Shown one piece after another: positions 1 through 8,009 of a stretch of DNA of 64,000 nt. How positions within the stretch are numbered: the stretch's first letter is position 1; every line of letters starts with the position of its first letter. The stretch is from RH-AL1 sp965198715 (lineage in GTDB: Bacteria; Pseudomonadota; Alphaproteobacteria; Rhizobiales; Beijerinckiaceae): positions 930,001-994,000 of the forward strand of contig CBDAPV010000002.1 of assembly GCA_965198715.1 (NCBI GenBank), read 5' to 3'. The position numbers were made by a program, and so were the translations under genes. Under the pieces are notes generated by a model. It worked only from the letters and a program-made list of their open reading frames with translations. It was not told the DNA's origin and did no database searches.

Positions 1-448
1 CGCGGAGCGCGGCGACGGCGCAGTCGAGATCGAAGCCGCCCATCGCGTGGGCGGCCCAGCCGAGCGCCGCCGCCTGCAGCGCGAACGCCATGCAGGCGGC
101 GCCGGTGTCGAAGCTGTGGCTGTAGTTCTCGCGCACCTCATCGCTGTCCTTGACCGGCGCGGTGCGCTTGGAGACCACGGCGAGGAGCACCGAGGCGGCG
201 TCGGCCCAGCGCTGGTTGCCGGGTTTCAGCAGGTCGAAGAACAGCGGCCACTCCGGCGTGTCGCGCTTGGCATAGAGAAAGCGCCACGGCTGCCGGTTCG
301 AGGAGGAAGGCGCCCAGCGCGCCGCCTCAAATAGCCGGAACAGCTCCGGATCGGGCATCGCCTCGCCGGTGAAGCTGCGCGGAGACCAGCGCTCGAGAAA
401 CAGCGGCTCGATCTCGTGTGCGGCGGTGCGGCTGTTGCGGGTCGTCAT
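1..448 (-). CDS. Nitroreductase family protein (partial, C-terminus outside window)
   Basis: This is the N-terminal 149 residues of an FMN-dependent nitroreductase-fold oxidoreductase; the gene runs off the left edge. The reading frame is open from an ATG at 448. The flavin-site signature is visible near the start: ERWSPRSFTGEAM followed by ARWAPSSSNRQPWRF, where the Arg-Ser pair and the SSSNRQPW loop bind the FMN phosphate. A later GAACMAFALQAAALG helix is typical of the dimer core. Members reduce nitro compounds, quinones or related substrates with NAD(P)H; the substrate cannot be predicted here. It stands alone, with the next gene on the same strand starting about 90 bases upstream of its start codon. 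Confidence 0.85.
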   Translation of the reverse strand, partial: MTTRNSRTAAHEIEPLFLERWSPRSFTGEAMPDPELFRLFEAARWAPSSSNRQPWRFLYAKRDTPEWPLFFDLLKPGNQRWADAASVLLAVVSKRTAPVKDSDEVRENYSHSFDTGAACMAFALQAAALGWAAHAMGGFDLDCAVAALR

Positions 449-535
449 GCGGGCTCCGGTTTGAGGCCGCATCAAGACGCAAAGCGCCGCCGTCGCAAGA
501 TGCGGCGGCGGCGCGAAGTTGATAGATCGATCGAA

Positions 536-877
536 TCAGGCGTGCTTGGTGCCGCGCTTCACGAGGTGCGAAAGACGGATGCGCTTGTTGGCGTGACCAG
601 CGATCTTGAGGTTGGCGTGTCGCGTCGCGACATGCTTGGTGACGCGCTGCGACACGTGCTTGCGGTGCGTCTTCGATGTCATGCGGGCGTGATGCTTGCG
701 CACCGGCGCCTTCTTCATCGTGGTGTCGCTCTTGGCGGCGGTGGACGGCGCCGTCGTGTCGGACGGGCTGGCCGATTGGGTCGGCGCCGGAGCTGCGGTC
801 TGGGCGGAGGCTGTGCCGAGCGTACCGGCGGCGAGCGAGAGACCGACGAAGGCGGCGAGGAGCTTGCGGGTGATCAT
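536..877 (-). CDS. Small exported His/Lys/Arg-rich basic protein
   Basis: A 113-residue protein with a clear Sec signal peptide (MITRKLLAAFVGLSLAAG, cleavage near TASAQ around residue 25). A Thr/Ser/Ala/Pro-rich linker follows to about residue 50. The C-terminal half is crowded with His, Lys, Arg and Thr (KKAPVRKHHARMTSK and similar), giving a strongly basic tail. No catalytic motif is visible. It resembles small exported basic proteins that are common and uncharacterised in Hyphomicrobiales. Binding to nucleic acid, acidic polysaccharide or metal would be guesses. It is transcribed alone, between the nitroreductase and yidD, both on the same strand. Confidence 0.7.
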   Translation of the reverse strand: MITRKLLAAFVGLSLAAGTLGTASAQTAAPAPTQSASPSDTTAPSTAAKSDTTMKKAPVRKHHARMTSKTHRKHVSQRVTKHVATRHANLKIAGHANKRIRLSHLVKRGTKHA

Positions 878-977
878 GGCGGGGTCCTTTGGGAGACTGT
901 TGCGCTCTCTCTCGAGCGTGACGTGACCCTAGGCTCGCGCGCCTGAACCGCGGCGGAAGGCGGCGTTCAGCGCGCCT

Positions 978-1304
978 TCACCAGCCACCCTCCTCGACCG
1001 AGCGCCGACGCCAAAACCCGTAGCGCCATGGCGCGTACCAGCGCGCGCACGCGGGAGATTTCGCCGGAACCGGATCGAAGCCGGCTGTGCCCCAAGGATG
1101 ACAGCGGCAGATCCGAGCCGCGCCCATCCAACCGCCGGCCCACAGGCCATGGCGCATGATCGCCTCGTCCATGTACTCGGAGCAAGTGGGAAGGTGCCGA
1201 CATTGCCGTCCGACCAAGCCCGACAGCGTCACTTGGTAGAGGCGGATCGCTGAACGGGCGAGATGGCTGGCCATCGTGGCAAGCCTCGCGCGCATCAAAG
1301 ACAT
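978..1304 (-). CDS. yidD: Membrane protein insertion efficiency factor YidD
   Basis: A 108-residue protein of the YidD (haemolytic domain, UPF0161) family, a small amphipathic protein at the inner face of the cytoplasmic membrane that assists YidC-dependent membrane protein insertion. The family core is plain: YQVTLSGLVGRQCRHLPTCS, then SEYMDEAIMRHGLWAGGWMG and RCHPWGTAGFDPVP, with the conserved Cys residues, the H-G-x-x-x-G segment and the CHP-GxxGxDPVP ending. In many bacteria yidD sits between rnpA and yidC. Here it is isolated from that cluster, which is common in alphaproteobacteria. The C-terminal 30 residues after DPVP are basic and not conserved. Confidence 0.9.
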   Translation of the reverse strand: MSLMRARLATMASHLARSAIRLYQVTLSGLVGRQCRHLPTCSEYMDEAIMRHGLWAGGWMGAARICRCHPWGTAGFDPVPAKSPACARWYAPWRYGFWRRRSVEEGGW

Positions 1305-1336
1305 GATGAGAGGCCGACATGGATGTAAAATAGGAA

Positions 1337-1360
1337 AAGCCCGGCCTGGCGGCCGGGCTT
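1337..1360 (-). terminator. Rho-independent terminator of the outer membrane protein gene
   Basis: A perfect 10-bp stem (AAGCCCGGCC / GGCCGGGCTT) with a TGGC loop. On the minus strand it is followed by TTTTCCTATTTT. It lies 24 bases past the stop codon of the outer membrane protein gene and before yidD, so it separates the two transcripts. Confidence 0.85.
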
Positions 1361-1383
1361 AAACACAAGAGGACCGCTTCCGC

Positions 1384-2280
1384 TCAGTAGCGCGCGACGA
1401 TCGGAGCTGGCGCCGAGGTGCCATCGAACTTGTAGCCGAGGCCGAAGCGAAGGATATTGCCTTCGGTGTGGAAGCGATTGATGAAACCGCCGGGTGCGCC
1501 GGCGGTGCTGGTGGCGACAACGGTCCGCGTGCCGAGATCGTAGTGCACGAATTCGACTTTGAGCGTGGACGACAGACTGTCGAGGAAGCTTAGGGCGCTG
1601 ATCTTGTTGCCGCCCGTGAACTTGCCGAGAAGCTTCTCGACGGACAGGTAGTTCAAGATGCTGTCGGCTGGAATTGCGTACTCGATGCCACCGCCGTAAT
1701 CGTAACCGGTCGAGATGTTGCCGGACGTTCCGAAATAGGGCGACGCGCTGTTACCAGAGAAGAGGTAGGCGCTGTCGTGCAATTCGCCATAGGCGAAACC
1801 GCCGATGCCATAAACCATGATGTGGTCGAAGGCGTAGCCAACGCGGCCGTTTGCGGTGCCGATATAGGCGGTACGCTGCTGATAGTCGCCGCCGATGCCG
1901 CCGACGTAGCCTGTGTAGAGGAATTTTTGCAGGTTGAAGTAACTCACGTCGGCAGCCGCGCCGACGACAAAGCCATGACCGGGAGTGAACTGATAGTTCG
2001 CAGCGACGCCGCCGCCGACGGTATCAAAGCCTGATCTATTGAGCGTGGCGAAGGAGGCTTGGCCGAAAGTGCCGCCAACGGGTGTCGTTGCGACGCTCTT
2101 GTTGCCCGAGAACGAATAACTCGTGGTCAAGCCGAACTCCAAGCCTGTCCAGCTGTAGGGCACTGCCACGACCGGTGGCACGTAGACGGGAGGAGCGCGA
2201 CGGCTCGGCAAGTCGGCCGCAGCTGCGGCGCTTGCCGCGAGAGCCACGCCGGCGCTGGCCATCAGAACTTTTTTGATCAC
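1384..2280 (-). CDS. Outer membrane beta-barrel protein, Omp25/Omp31-like
   Basis: A 298-residue protein of the rhizobial Omp25/Omp31/RopB-like family of eight-stranded outer-membrane barrels. It has a Sec signal peptide (MIKKVLMASAGVALAASAAA) ending at the family's hallmark mature start ADLPSRRAPPVYVPP. Aromatic-rich alternating strands follow (SWTGLEFGL, GFVVGAAADVSYF, GRVGYAFDHIMVYGIGGFAY). The C-terminus reads LRFGLGYKFDG and then about ten extra residues ending in Tyr, so the usual terminal aromatic for BAM recognition is present. These proteins are abundant and stabilise the envelope; a specific transport role is not implied. It is monocistronic with its own terminator, consistent with high expression. 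Confidence 0.85.
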   Translation of the reverse strand: MIKKVLMASAGVALAASAAAAADLPSRRAPPVYVPPVVAVPYSWTGLEFGLTTSYSFSGNKSVATTPVGGTFGQASFATLNRSGFDTVGGGVAANYQFTPGHGFVVGAAADVSYFNLQKFLYTGYVGGIGGDYQQRTAYIGTANGRVGYAFDHIMVYGIGGFAYGELHDSAYLFSGNSASPYFGTSGNISTGYDYGGGIEYAIPADSILNYLSVEKLLGKFTGGNKISALSFLDSLSSTLKVEFVHYDLGTRTVVATSTAGAPGGFINRFHTEGNILRFGLGYKFDGTSAPAPIVARY

Positions 2281-2398
2281 GCCGGCTCCTCGCCGCTCGA
2301 GTAATTCCCACTCGGGAGCCTGACCGCATTCGCGCTAGAAGGATATCACCTTCCTGCCACAGTATCCGACAACCTGTCTGGCATCGGACGATCGCCCT

Positions 2399-2851
2399 CT
2401 ACGAAGACACGCTTCCTGCGGATGCCGTCTGTTCGATTTCTGTCGCTGCCGCAGCTGCCGCCTCGAAGGCCAGCAACGTCGAGGCGTGACGTGCCCGGAA
2501 ATCGCGCACCGGTTTCAGCACCGCCGCATCGGCCCAGGTCCCTTCGGGCGGCGCACCGTTCTCCTTCAGCATCGCCTTGACCCTGTCGCGCACCGCGCGA
2601 AGCTCGGCCGGTGTCGCGCCGACCACGTGCCGGCCCACGATCGAGGCTGCGGCCTGGCCCAGCGCGCAGGCCTTCACGTCCTGCGCGTAATCGGCCACGC
2701 GACCGTCGGCCAGCGTCACGTCGACCGTGACGGTCGAGCCGCACAGCTTGGAATGCTGGCGCGATGTCGCCTGCGGCGCGGGCAGGCGACCGAGCCGCGG
2801 GATGTTGCCTGCCAGCTCGAGGATACGCTGGTTGTAGATGTCGTTCAGCAT
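2399..2851 (-). CDS. IscU/NifU N-terminal-like iron-sulfur scaffold protein
   Basis: A 150-residue member of the NifU-N/IscU superfamily. The start chosen gives MLNDIYNQRILELAGNIPR, the usual beginning in alphaproteobacterial homologues; an ATG five codons upstream is also in frame. The first ligand-type cysteine is in SKLCGSTVTVDV and the second in DVKACALGQAAASIV. A third conserved Cys, normally near the end, is not obvious, so it may be the divergent 'Fe-S assembly scaffold-like' subgroup rather than a true IscU. It is transcribed divergently from folE with a start-to-start gap of about 150 bases that must hold both promoters. No other isc or suf gene is nearby. Confidence 0.75.
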   Translation of the reverse strand: MLNDIYNQRILELAGNIPRLGRLPAPQATSRQHSKLCGSTVTVDVTLADGRVADYAQDVKACALGQAAASIVGRHVVGATPAELRAVRDRVKAMLKENGAPPEGTWADAAVLKPVRDFRARHASTLLAFEAAAAAATEIEQTASAGSVSS

Positions 2852-2999
2852 AGGGGGTGCGATCACAAAGCGAGCGGTGACGACGGGAACTCGATCCTAT
2901 ATAGGGTGCGACGGCGCGATGGCCGAGCCCGCGTGTCCGAGGCGCTGGTCCCGAGCTGTGCGCCTCAATCCATCTGACACCGACCCATGGAGGCACCAC

Positions 3000-3641
3000 A
3001 TGGACGATGTGGTTAAGACCTTGCGCGAGCGCGTGGCGCGAGACGACGCTGCACCCTCCGCCAACAGGCCGAGCCGGGAGGAGGCGGAAGCTGCCGTGCG
3101 CCTGCTTATCGGCTTTATCGGCGATGATGCTGCCCGCGAAGGACTGCTTGAGACACCGCGCCGCGTGATCGCGGCGATGGACGAGCTCTATGCCGGCTAC
3201 AAGCAGGATCCCGCCGAAGTACTGACCCGCGTCTTCGAGGACGTGCACGGCTACGACGACATGGTGCTGGTGCGCGACATCCCCTTCGTGTCGCACTGCG
3301 AGCACCACATGGTGCCGTTCACCGGACGCGCGCAGATTGCCTATTATCCCAGCAGCGAGGGGGTCGTCGGCCTGTCGAAGCTCGCGCGGCTCGTCGACAT
3401 TTTCGCCAAGCGTCTGCAGACGCAGGAGGCGATGACCGCGCAGGTATTGACCGCGCTGGAACTGAACCTGCGCCCGCGCGGGTGTGCGGTGATGATCGAG
3501 GCCGAGCACATGTGCATGGCCATCCGCGGCATCCGCAAGCACGGCACCTCCACCGTGACGACGCGTTTCGCCGGCTGCTTCAAGGACGATCCGGGCGAGC
3601 AGGTGCGTTTCCTCTCGCTGGTACGTCATGGCCGGTCCTGA
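3000..3641 (+). CDS. folE: GTP cyclohydrolase I
   Basis: A 213-residue GTP cyclohydrolase I, which opens GTP to 7,8-dihydroneopterin triphosphate, the first step of folate (and queuosine precursor) synthesis. The zinc and substrate residues are present: SHCEHHMVPFTGRAQIAY carries the Cys and His ligands, GLSKLARLVDIFAKRLQTQE is the conserved helix, and EAEHMCMAIRGIRK holds the second Cys. The reading frame is open further upstream, but the ATG at 3000 has a GGAGG about seven bases before it and gives the standard family length. Its last 14 bases overlap hisI, so the two are probably translationally coupled. Confidence 0.95.
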   Translation: MDDVVKTLRERVARDDAAPSANRPSREEAEAAVRLLIGFIGDDAAREGLLETPRRVIAAMDELYAGYKQDPAEVLTRVFEDVHGYDDMVLVRDIPFVSHCEHHMVPFTGRAQIAYYPSSEGVVGLSKLARLVDIFAKRLQTQEAMTAQVLTALELNLRPRGCAVMIEAEHMCMAIRGIRKHGTSTVTTRFAGCFKDDPGEQVRFLSLVRHGRS

Positions 3642-4038
3642 CGCTTCGCAGCTGACCAAGGTCGACGTCGAGGAAGGTACAGCCTTCCGCCCACGCTGGG
3701 ATCGCGACGGGCTTGTCGCCTGCGTGACGCTGGATGATCGCGACGGCGCTGTCCTCATGCTGGCTCACATGAACGCGGAGGCATTACGTCTGACCCTGAA
3801 GAGCGGGACGGCGCATTACTGGTCCCGCTCGCGCGCGGCGCTCTGGCGCAAGGGCGACACGTCGGGTCAGGTGCAGAGCGTGGTTGAGCTCCGCACCGAC
3901 TGCGACCAGGATGCCATCGTCATGCGGGTTGTTCCCGGCGGCGACGGCGGTGCCTGCCACACCGGACGCCGGTCCTGCTTTTATCGCCGGCTACGGTGGG
4001 ATGGCACCGAGGTGTCGTTGGTGCCGGATGCCGGCTGA
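3628..4038 (+). CDS. hisI: Phosphoribosyl-AMP cyclohydrolase
   Basis: A 136-residue HisI, catalysing the third step of histidine biosynthesis (PR-AMP to ProFAR). Signature segments are LMLAHMNAEALRLTLKSG, HYWSRSRAALWRKGDTSG, the metal-binding ELRTDCDQDA and the C-terminal GGACHTGRRSCFYR with its two zinc cysteines. HisE is not fused, as usual in alphaproteobacteria. It lies away from the main his cluster, between folE (14-base overlap) and the patatin gene (11-base overlap). Both folE and hisI encode Zn-dependent cyclohydrolases acting on purine ribonucleotide rings, so the pairing may be chemical coincidence or shared regulation. Confidence 0.95.
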   Translation: MAGPDASQLTKVDVEEGTAFRPRWDRDGLVACVTLDDRDGAVLMLAHMNAEALRLTLKSGTAHYWSRSRAALWRKGDTSGQVQSVVELRTDCDQDAIVMRVVPGGDGGACHTGRRSCFYRRLRWDGTEVSLVPDAG

Positions 4039-5122
4039 CGGCCGCACCCGGCCGCGGCGTCTGTTCAGGATCACCAAGACTGCCGCCAAAACCGTCGCCG
4101 ACGTGCCCGGCTTTCCGATCGGCACGCGCCAGGCCGCTCCCGTTGCGTTCCATCCCGCCGTGCAGAAGCCGCGGCGTCGCGTCGGCCTCGCGCTCGGCGG
4201 AGGTGCCGCGCTGGGCTGGGCGCATATCGGTATCATCCGCGAGCTCGCGGCGCAGGGCGTCGCCATCGACGTCATCGCCGGCACGTCCATCGGCGCGGTC
4301 GTGGGGGCATGCCACGCCGCCGACCGGCTCCATGCTCTGGAAGGATTCGCCCGCGGGCTGAATCGCCGGCGGGTTTTCGCGATGATGGATCTCTCGCTCG
4401 GCGGCTCGGCGCTGATCGGCGGGGCACGTCTGCGGCGGCGGCTCACGCGCGAACTCGGCGGCCTGCGCATCGAAGACCTGGCGCTGCCCTTCGTCGCCGT
4501 GGCGACGGAGCTCGGTTCGGGTCGCGAGGTCTGCATCGGCTCGGGCGACGTGGTGGAGGCGGTGCGGGCCTCCTACGCGCTCCCGGGCATCTTCGAGCCG
4601 CTGTTGATCGACCGGCGCTGGCTCTTCGACGGAGCCATGTCGAACCCGGTACCCGTCTCGGTCTGCCGGACCCTCGGAGCCGATTTCGTAATCGCGGTGA
4701 ACCTGACGGGCTCGCTTCCTGGCGGAGCGCCTCACGACGTCACCACCGACGCCTCTCTCGCCGATCTCGACGCGATCGCCTCCGATGTCGCCGAGGACGA
4801 CTCCGGCTCTCATGCGCCCTCTCGCATGAAGAAGGCGCGCAAATTACTCTTCGCCCGCCGCCGCCTGTTCAAGCGCCGCGCCGACGGCACGCCGGGGATC
4901 GCGGGCGTGGTCGTCGGTGCCTTCTCCATCGCGCAGGAGCGGATCTCGCGCGCCCGCCTCGCCATCGACCCGCCGGATGTGATGCTCTACGCGCGGACAC
5001 CGGGAGTCGGGCTGTTCGAATTTCACCGGGCGGCGGAGATGATCGAGCACGGACGGGTTGTCGTCCGCCGCGCCATGCCCGACATCGAGGCACGATTTGC
5101 CGCCAGCGAGCGTCGGCGTTGA
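4028..5122 (+). CDS. Patatin-like phospholipase family protein
   Basis: A 364-residue serine acyl hydrolase of the patatin/NTE (RssA-like) family. The anion hole GLALGGGAALGWAHIG lies near residue 55, the nucleophile elbow is VIAGTSIGAVVG (GxSxG, Ser near 83), and the catalytic Asp sits in RWLFDGAMSNPVPV (DGA motif), so the Ser-Asp dyad is complete. There is no signal peptide, so it acts in the cytoplasm or at the inner membrane. A basic stretch (MKKARKLLFARRRLFKRR) follows about 100 residues later and may touch membrane phospholipid. The ATG used overlaps the hisI stop by 11 bases; the frame is open further upstream but only inside hisI. The lipid substrate is unknown. Confidence 0.85.
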   Translation: MPADGRTRPRRLFRITKTAAKTVADVPGFPIGTRQAAPVAFHPAVQKPRRRVGLALGGGAALGWAHIGIIRELAAQGVAIDVIAGTSIGAVVGACHAADRLHALEGFARGLNRRRVFAMMDLSLGGSALIGGARLRRRLTRELGGLRIEDLALPFVAVATELGSGREVCIGSGDVVEAVRASYALPGIFEPLLIDRRWLFDGAMSNPVPVSVCRTLGADFVIAVNLTGSLPGGAPHDVTTDASLADLDAIASDVAEDDSGSHAPSRMKKARKLLFARRRLFKRRADGTPGIAGVVVGAFSIAQERISRARLAIDPPDVMLYARTPGVGLFEFHRAAEMIEHGRVVVRRAMPDIEARFAASERRR

Positions 5123-5141
5123 GCCATCCCGATCCTCCGGC

Positions 5142-5573
5142 TCACGCGGTGGCGATGTACTCGCGCAAAGCCGACTGCTCCTGTTCCATCTGCTCCAGCC
5201 GGTATTGCACTGCATCACCCGTCGAGATGAGCCCGGCGATGCGGCCGTTCGCGATCACCGGCATGTGGCGGAAGCGACCACGCGACATGTGGCCGAGGAC
5301 GTCGAGGATGCCGTCCTCCTCGGTCGCGGTGACGACGTCCTTGGTCATGATGCCGGACACCGCATCCTCGAGGGCGTCGCAGCCGCGCGCCGCCAGTGCC
5401 CGCACCACGTCGCGCTCCGAGACGATGCCGTGCATGCGGCCTTCGACGTCGGCGACCACGATCGCGCCGATGTGCTTGGCAGCGAGGGCATCGACAACGT
5501 CCCGGACGGTGGCGTGCGGCTGGACCATTACGACGGCTCGACCCTTGCGAGCGAGGATGTGCCCGACAGTCAT
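5142..5573 (-). CDS. CBS-pair domain protein
   Basis: A 143-residue protein made of two tandem CBS domains (about residues 8-65 and 75-132) and nothing else. The paired motifs are IGAIVVADVEGRMHGIVSERDVVRAL and FRHMPVIANGRIAGLISTGD, whose Asp/Thr residues bind adenosine nucleotides in this family. Stand-alone CBS proteins sense ATP, AMP or NAD(H) and regulate partner enzymes; the partner is not identifiable. It ends 20 bases from the convergent patatin gene and is transcribed divergently from the polyphosphate kinase gene, with about 195 bases between their starts. Confidence 0.9.
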   Translation of the reverse strand: MTVGHILARKGRAVVMVQPHATVRDVVDALAAKHIGAIVVADVEGRMHGIVSERDVVRALAARGCDALEDAVSGIMTKDVVTATEEDGILDVLGHMSRGRFRHMPVIANGRIAGLISTGDAVQYRLEQMEQEQSALREYIATA

Positions 5574-5768
5574 CTGGATCTCCTTTCAAGCCTTTGTCAC
5601 AAAGGCGTCTTCCAGTTTGGGTCGAGGATGCATTTGCTCCGTTGCGGGTGCAAGACGCTGTTCGACTGTGTCTCAACCTACGCTTGGTAGGCTCCGTTGG
5701 TCGTGTCAAATGTTAGTGTCGTGCACCCACGGACGATGGTGGGCGCGAGCCGTTTCAAGGAGAACTCG

Positions 5769-8009
5769 ATGAGCGATGTCGCCTTCGCCGATACCGCTGG
5801 CGTCCCGGAGAATCGGCCATCCGCTGCGGCAGGCATCGCGCTGATGGACACGCTCGGCGACCTCGTCGATCGTCCCGAGGAGCTCGCCGCCTCGCCGCAG
5901 CGCTTCATCAACCGCGAGCTGTCCTGGCTCGAGTTCAATCGACGCGTCCTGCAGGAAGCCTCCAACCGCAACCACCCGCTGCTCGAGCAGCTGCGCTTCC
6001 TCTCGATCTCGGCCAATAACCTCGACGAGTTCTTCATGGTGCGCGTCGCCGGCCTGCGTGGGCAGGCCCGCCAGGGCGTGACCATGCCTTCGGAGGACGG
6101 GCTGTCGCCGGTCGAGCAGTTGGTGAAGGTGCGCGAGGGCGTCTCGCGCCTCGCCGCCGAGCAGCAGCGGCGCTGGCGCGAGCTGCGCGAGGAGATCGCC
6201 AAGGTCGGTATTGTGCTGGCCGACCCCGGCGACCTCGACAAGGGCGACGTCGCCTGGCTGGAGGCTCATTTCAACAGCCACATCTTTCCGGTTCTCACGC
6301 CCCTGGCGGTCGACCCGGCGCATCCTTTCCCGTTCATCCCGAACTTCGGCTTCTCGATCGCCCTCGAGCTAGTGCGGCCGGGCGACAGCAAGGTGCTGCG
6401 CGCGCTGATCCGCCTGCCGCAGAAGGGCGAGCGCTTCGTACACCTGCCGCACGTCGAGGGCGCGCCGACGCGCTTCGTCTCGCTGGAAACGCTGGTGGGC
6501 ATGTTCACCCAATCGCTGTTCCCCGGCTACCTGCTCAAGGGCTCGGGCGCCTTCCGCGTGATCCGCGATTCGGACCTCGAGATCGAGGAGGAGGCCGAGG
6601 ACCTCGTGCGGCTCTTCGAGTCGGCGCTGAAGCGACGCCGCCGCGGCTCGGTGATCCGGCTCGAGTACGACAGCCTGATGCCGCCAGCGCTACGCGCCTT
6701 CGTCGCCGAGGAGATCGGCGTGGTCGCCGACGAGACGTTCGTGCAGGACGGCATGCTGGCCTTGAACGAGCTTGCCGAGATCGTCGGGCTCGACCGTCCC
6801 GAACTGAAGTTCAAGCCCTACAACCCGCGCTTTCCCGAGCGCGTGCGCGACAACGGCGGCGATTGCTTCCTCGCCATCCGGCAGAAGGACCTCGTCGTCC
6901 ACCACCCTTACGAATCCTTCGACGTCGTGGTGCAGTACCTCAAGCAGGCGGCGCGCGACCCCAACGTCGTCGCAATCAAGCAGACGCTCTACCGTACCTC
7001 GTTAGACTCGCCGATCGTCGGCGCGCTCATCGAGGCGGCCGAGGCCGGCAAGTCCGTGACCGCCCTCGTTGAGCTCAAGGCGCGCTTCGACGAGGAGGCC
7101 AACATCCGCTGGTCGCGCGACCTCGAGCGCGCCGGTGCCCAGGTGGTGTTCGGCTTCATCGAGCTGAAGACCCACGGCAAGCTGTCGATGGTGGTGCGGC
7201 GCGAGGGACCCAACCTCATCACCTACTGTCACATCGGCACCGGCAACTATCATCCCAACACCGCGAAGATCTACACGGATGTCTCGTTCTTCACAGCCGA
7301 TCCGGCGATCGGGCGCGACGTGTCGCGGGTGTTCAACTTCATCACCGGCTACGCCGAGCCGGGCGATCTGGAGCGCCTCGCCATGTCGCCTGTCTCGCTG
7401 CGCGAGCGCTTCATGAAGAACGTCGAGGCGGAGGTCGCCTTCGCCGGGGCCGGCAAGAAGGGCTCGATCTGGCTGAAGTGCAATTCGCTGGTCGATCCCG
7501 GCATCATCGACGCGCTCTATCGGGCGAGCCAGGCTGGCGTGCAGATCGACTGCGTGGTGCGCGGCATCTGCTGCCTGCGGCCTGGGCTCCCGGGCCTTTC
7601 CGAGAACATCCGGGTGAAGTCGATCATCGGGCGTTTCCTCGAGCATGCCCGCATCTACTGCTTCGGCAACGGCCACGCGCTGCCCCATCCCAAGGCGCTG
7701 GTCTACATCTCCTCGGCCGACCTGATGACCCGTAACCTCGATCGGCGCGTCGAGATCATGCTGCCGGTACTCAATCCGACGGTCCACGAGCAGGTGCTCG
7801 ACCAGATCATGGTGGCGAACCTGCTCGACAACCAGCAATCCTATCTTGTATCGCCGGACGGCTCGTCGACGCGCATCGTGGCGCCGGCGAACGAGGAGCC
7901 GTTCAATGCGCACTCCTACTTTATGACCAACCCGAGCCTCTCGGGTCGCGGCAAGAGCCTTAAGGATTCAAGCCCGCGCACGCTGTTCAAGCGCCTGGAG
8001 CACCGTTGA
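5769..8009 (+). CDS. ppk1: Polyphosphate kinase 1
   Basis: A 746-residue PPK1, reversibly polymerising the gamma-phosphate of ATP into polyphosphate. Domain order is N (INRELSWLEFNRRVLQEA near residue 45), H, C1 and C2. The autophosphorylated histidine region reads ELKTHGKLSMVVRREG, and a second active-site part is CHIGTGNYHPNTAKIYTD. The C2 end has HALPHPKALVYISSADLMTR. The ATG at 5769 has AGGAG eight bases upstream; the open frame reaches back another 24 codons without such a site. The stop overlaps the TTG start of ppx, so synthesis and degradation enzymes are co-translated. Confidence 0.95.
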   Translation: MSDVAFADTAGVPENRPSAAAGIALMDTLGDLVDRPEELAASPQRFINRELSWLEFNRRVLQEASNRNHPLLEQLRFLSISANNLDEFFMVRVAGLRGQARQGVTMPSEDGLSPVEQLVKVREGVSRLAAEQQRRWRELREEIAKVGIVLADPGDLDKGDVAWLEAHFNSHIFPVLTPLAVDPAHPFPFIPNFGFSIALELVRPGDSKVLRALIRLPQKGERFVHLPHVEGAPTRFVSLETLVGMFTQSLFPGYLLKGSGAFRVIRDSDLEIEEEAEDLVRLFESALKRRRRGSVIRLEYDSLMPPALRAFVAEEIGVVADETFVQDGMLALNELAEIVGLDRPELKFKPYNPRFPERVRDNGGDCFLAIRQKDLVVHHPYESFDVVVQYLKQAARDPNVVAIKQTLYRTSLDSPIVGALIEAAEAGKSVTALVELKARFDEEANIRWSRDLERAGAQVVFGFIELKTHGKLSMVVRREGPNLITYCHIGTGNYHPNTAKIYTDVSFFTADPAIGRDVSRVFNFITGYAEPGDLERLAMSPVSLRERFMKNVEAEVAFAGAGKKGSIWLKCNSLVDPGIIDALYRASQAGVQIDCVVRGICCLRPGLPGLSENIRVKSIIGRFLEHARIYCFGNGHALPHPKALVYISSADLMTRNLDRRVEIMLPVLNPTVHEQVLDQIMVANLLDNQQSYLVSPDGSSTRIVAPANEEPFNAHSYFMTNPSLSGRGKSLKDSSPRTLFKRLEHR

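Noticed and set aside
4309..5772. 487-codon plus frame overlapping patatin, CBS and ppk leader
   Set aside because: It crosses three recognised genes in a wrong frame with Arg/His-rich shadow composition.
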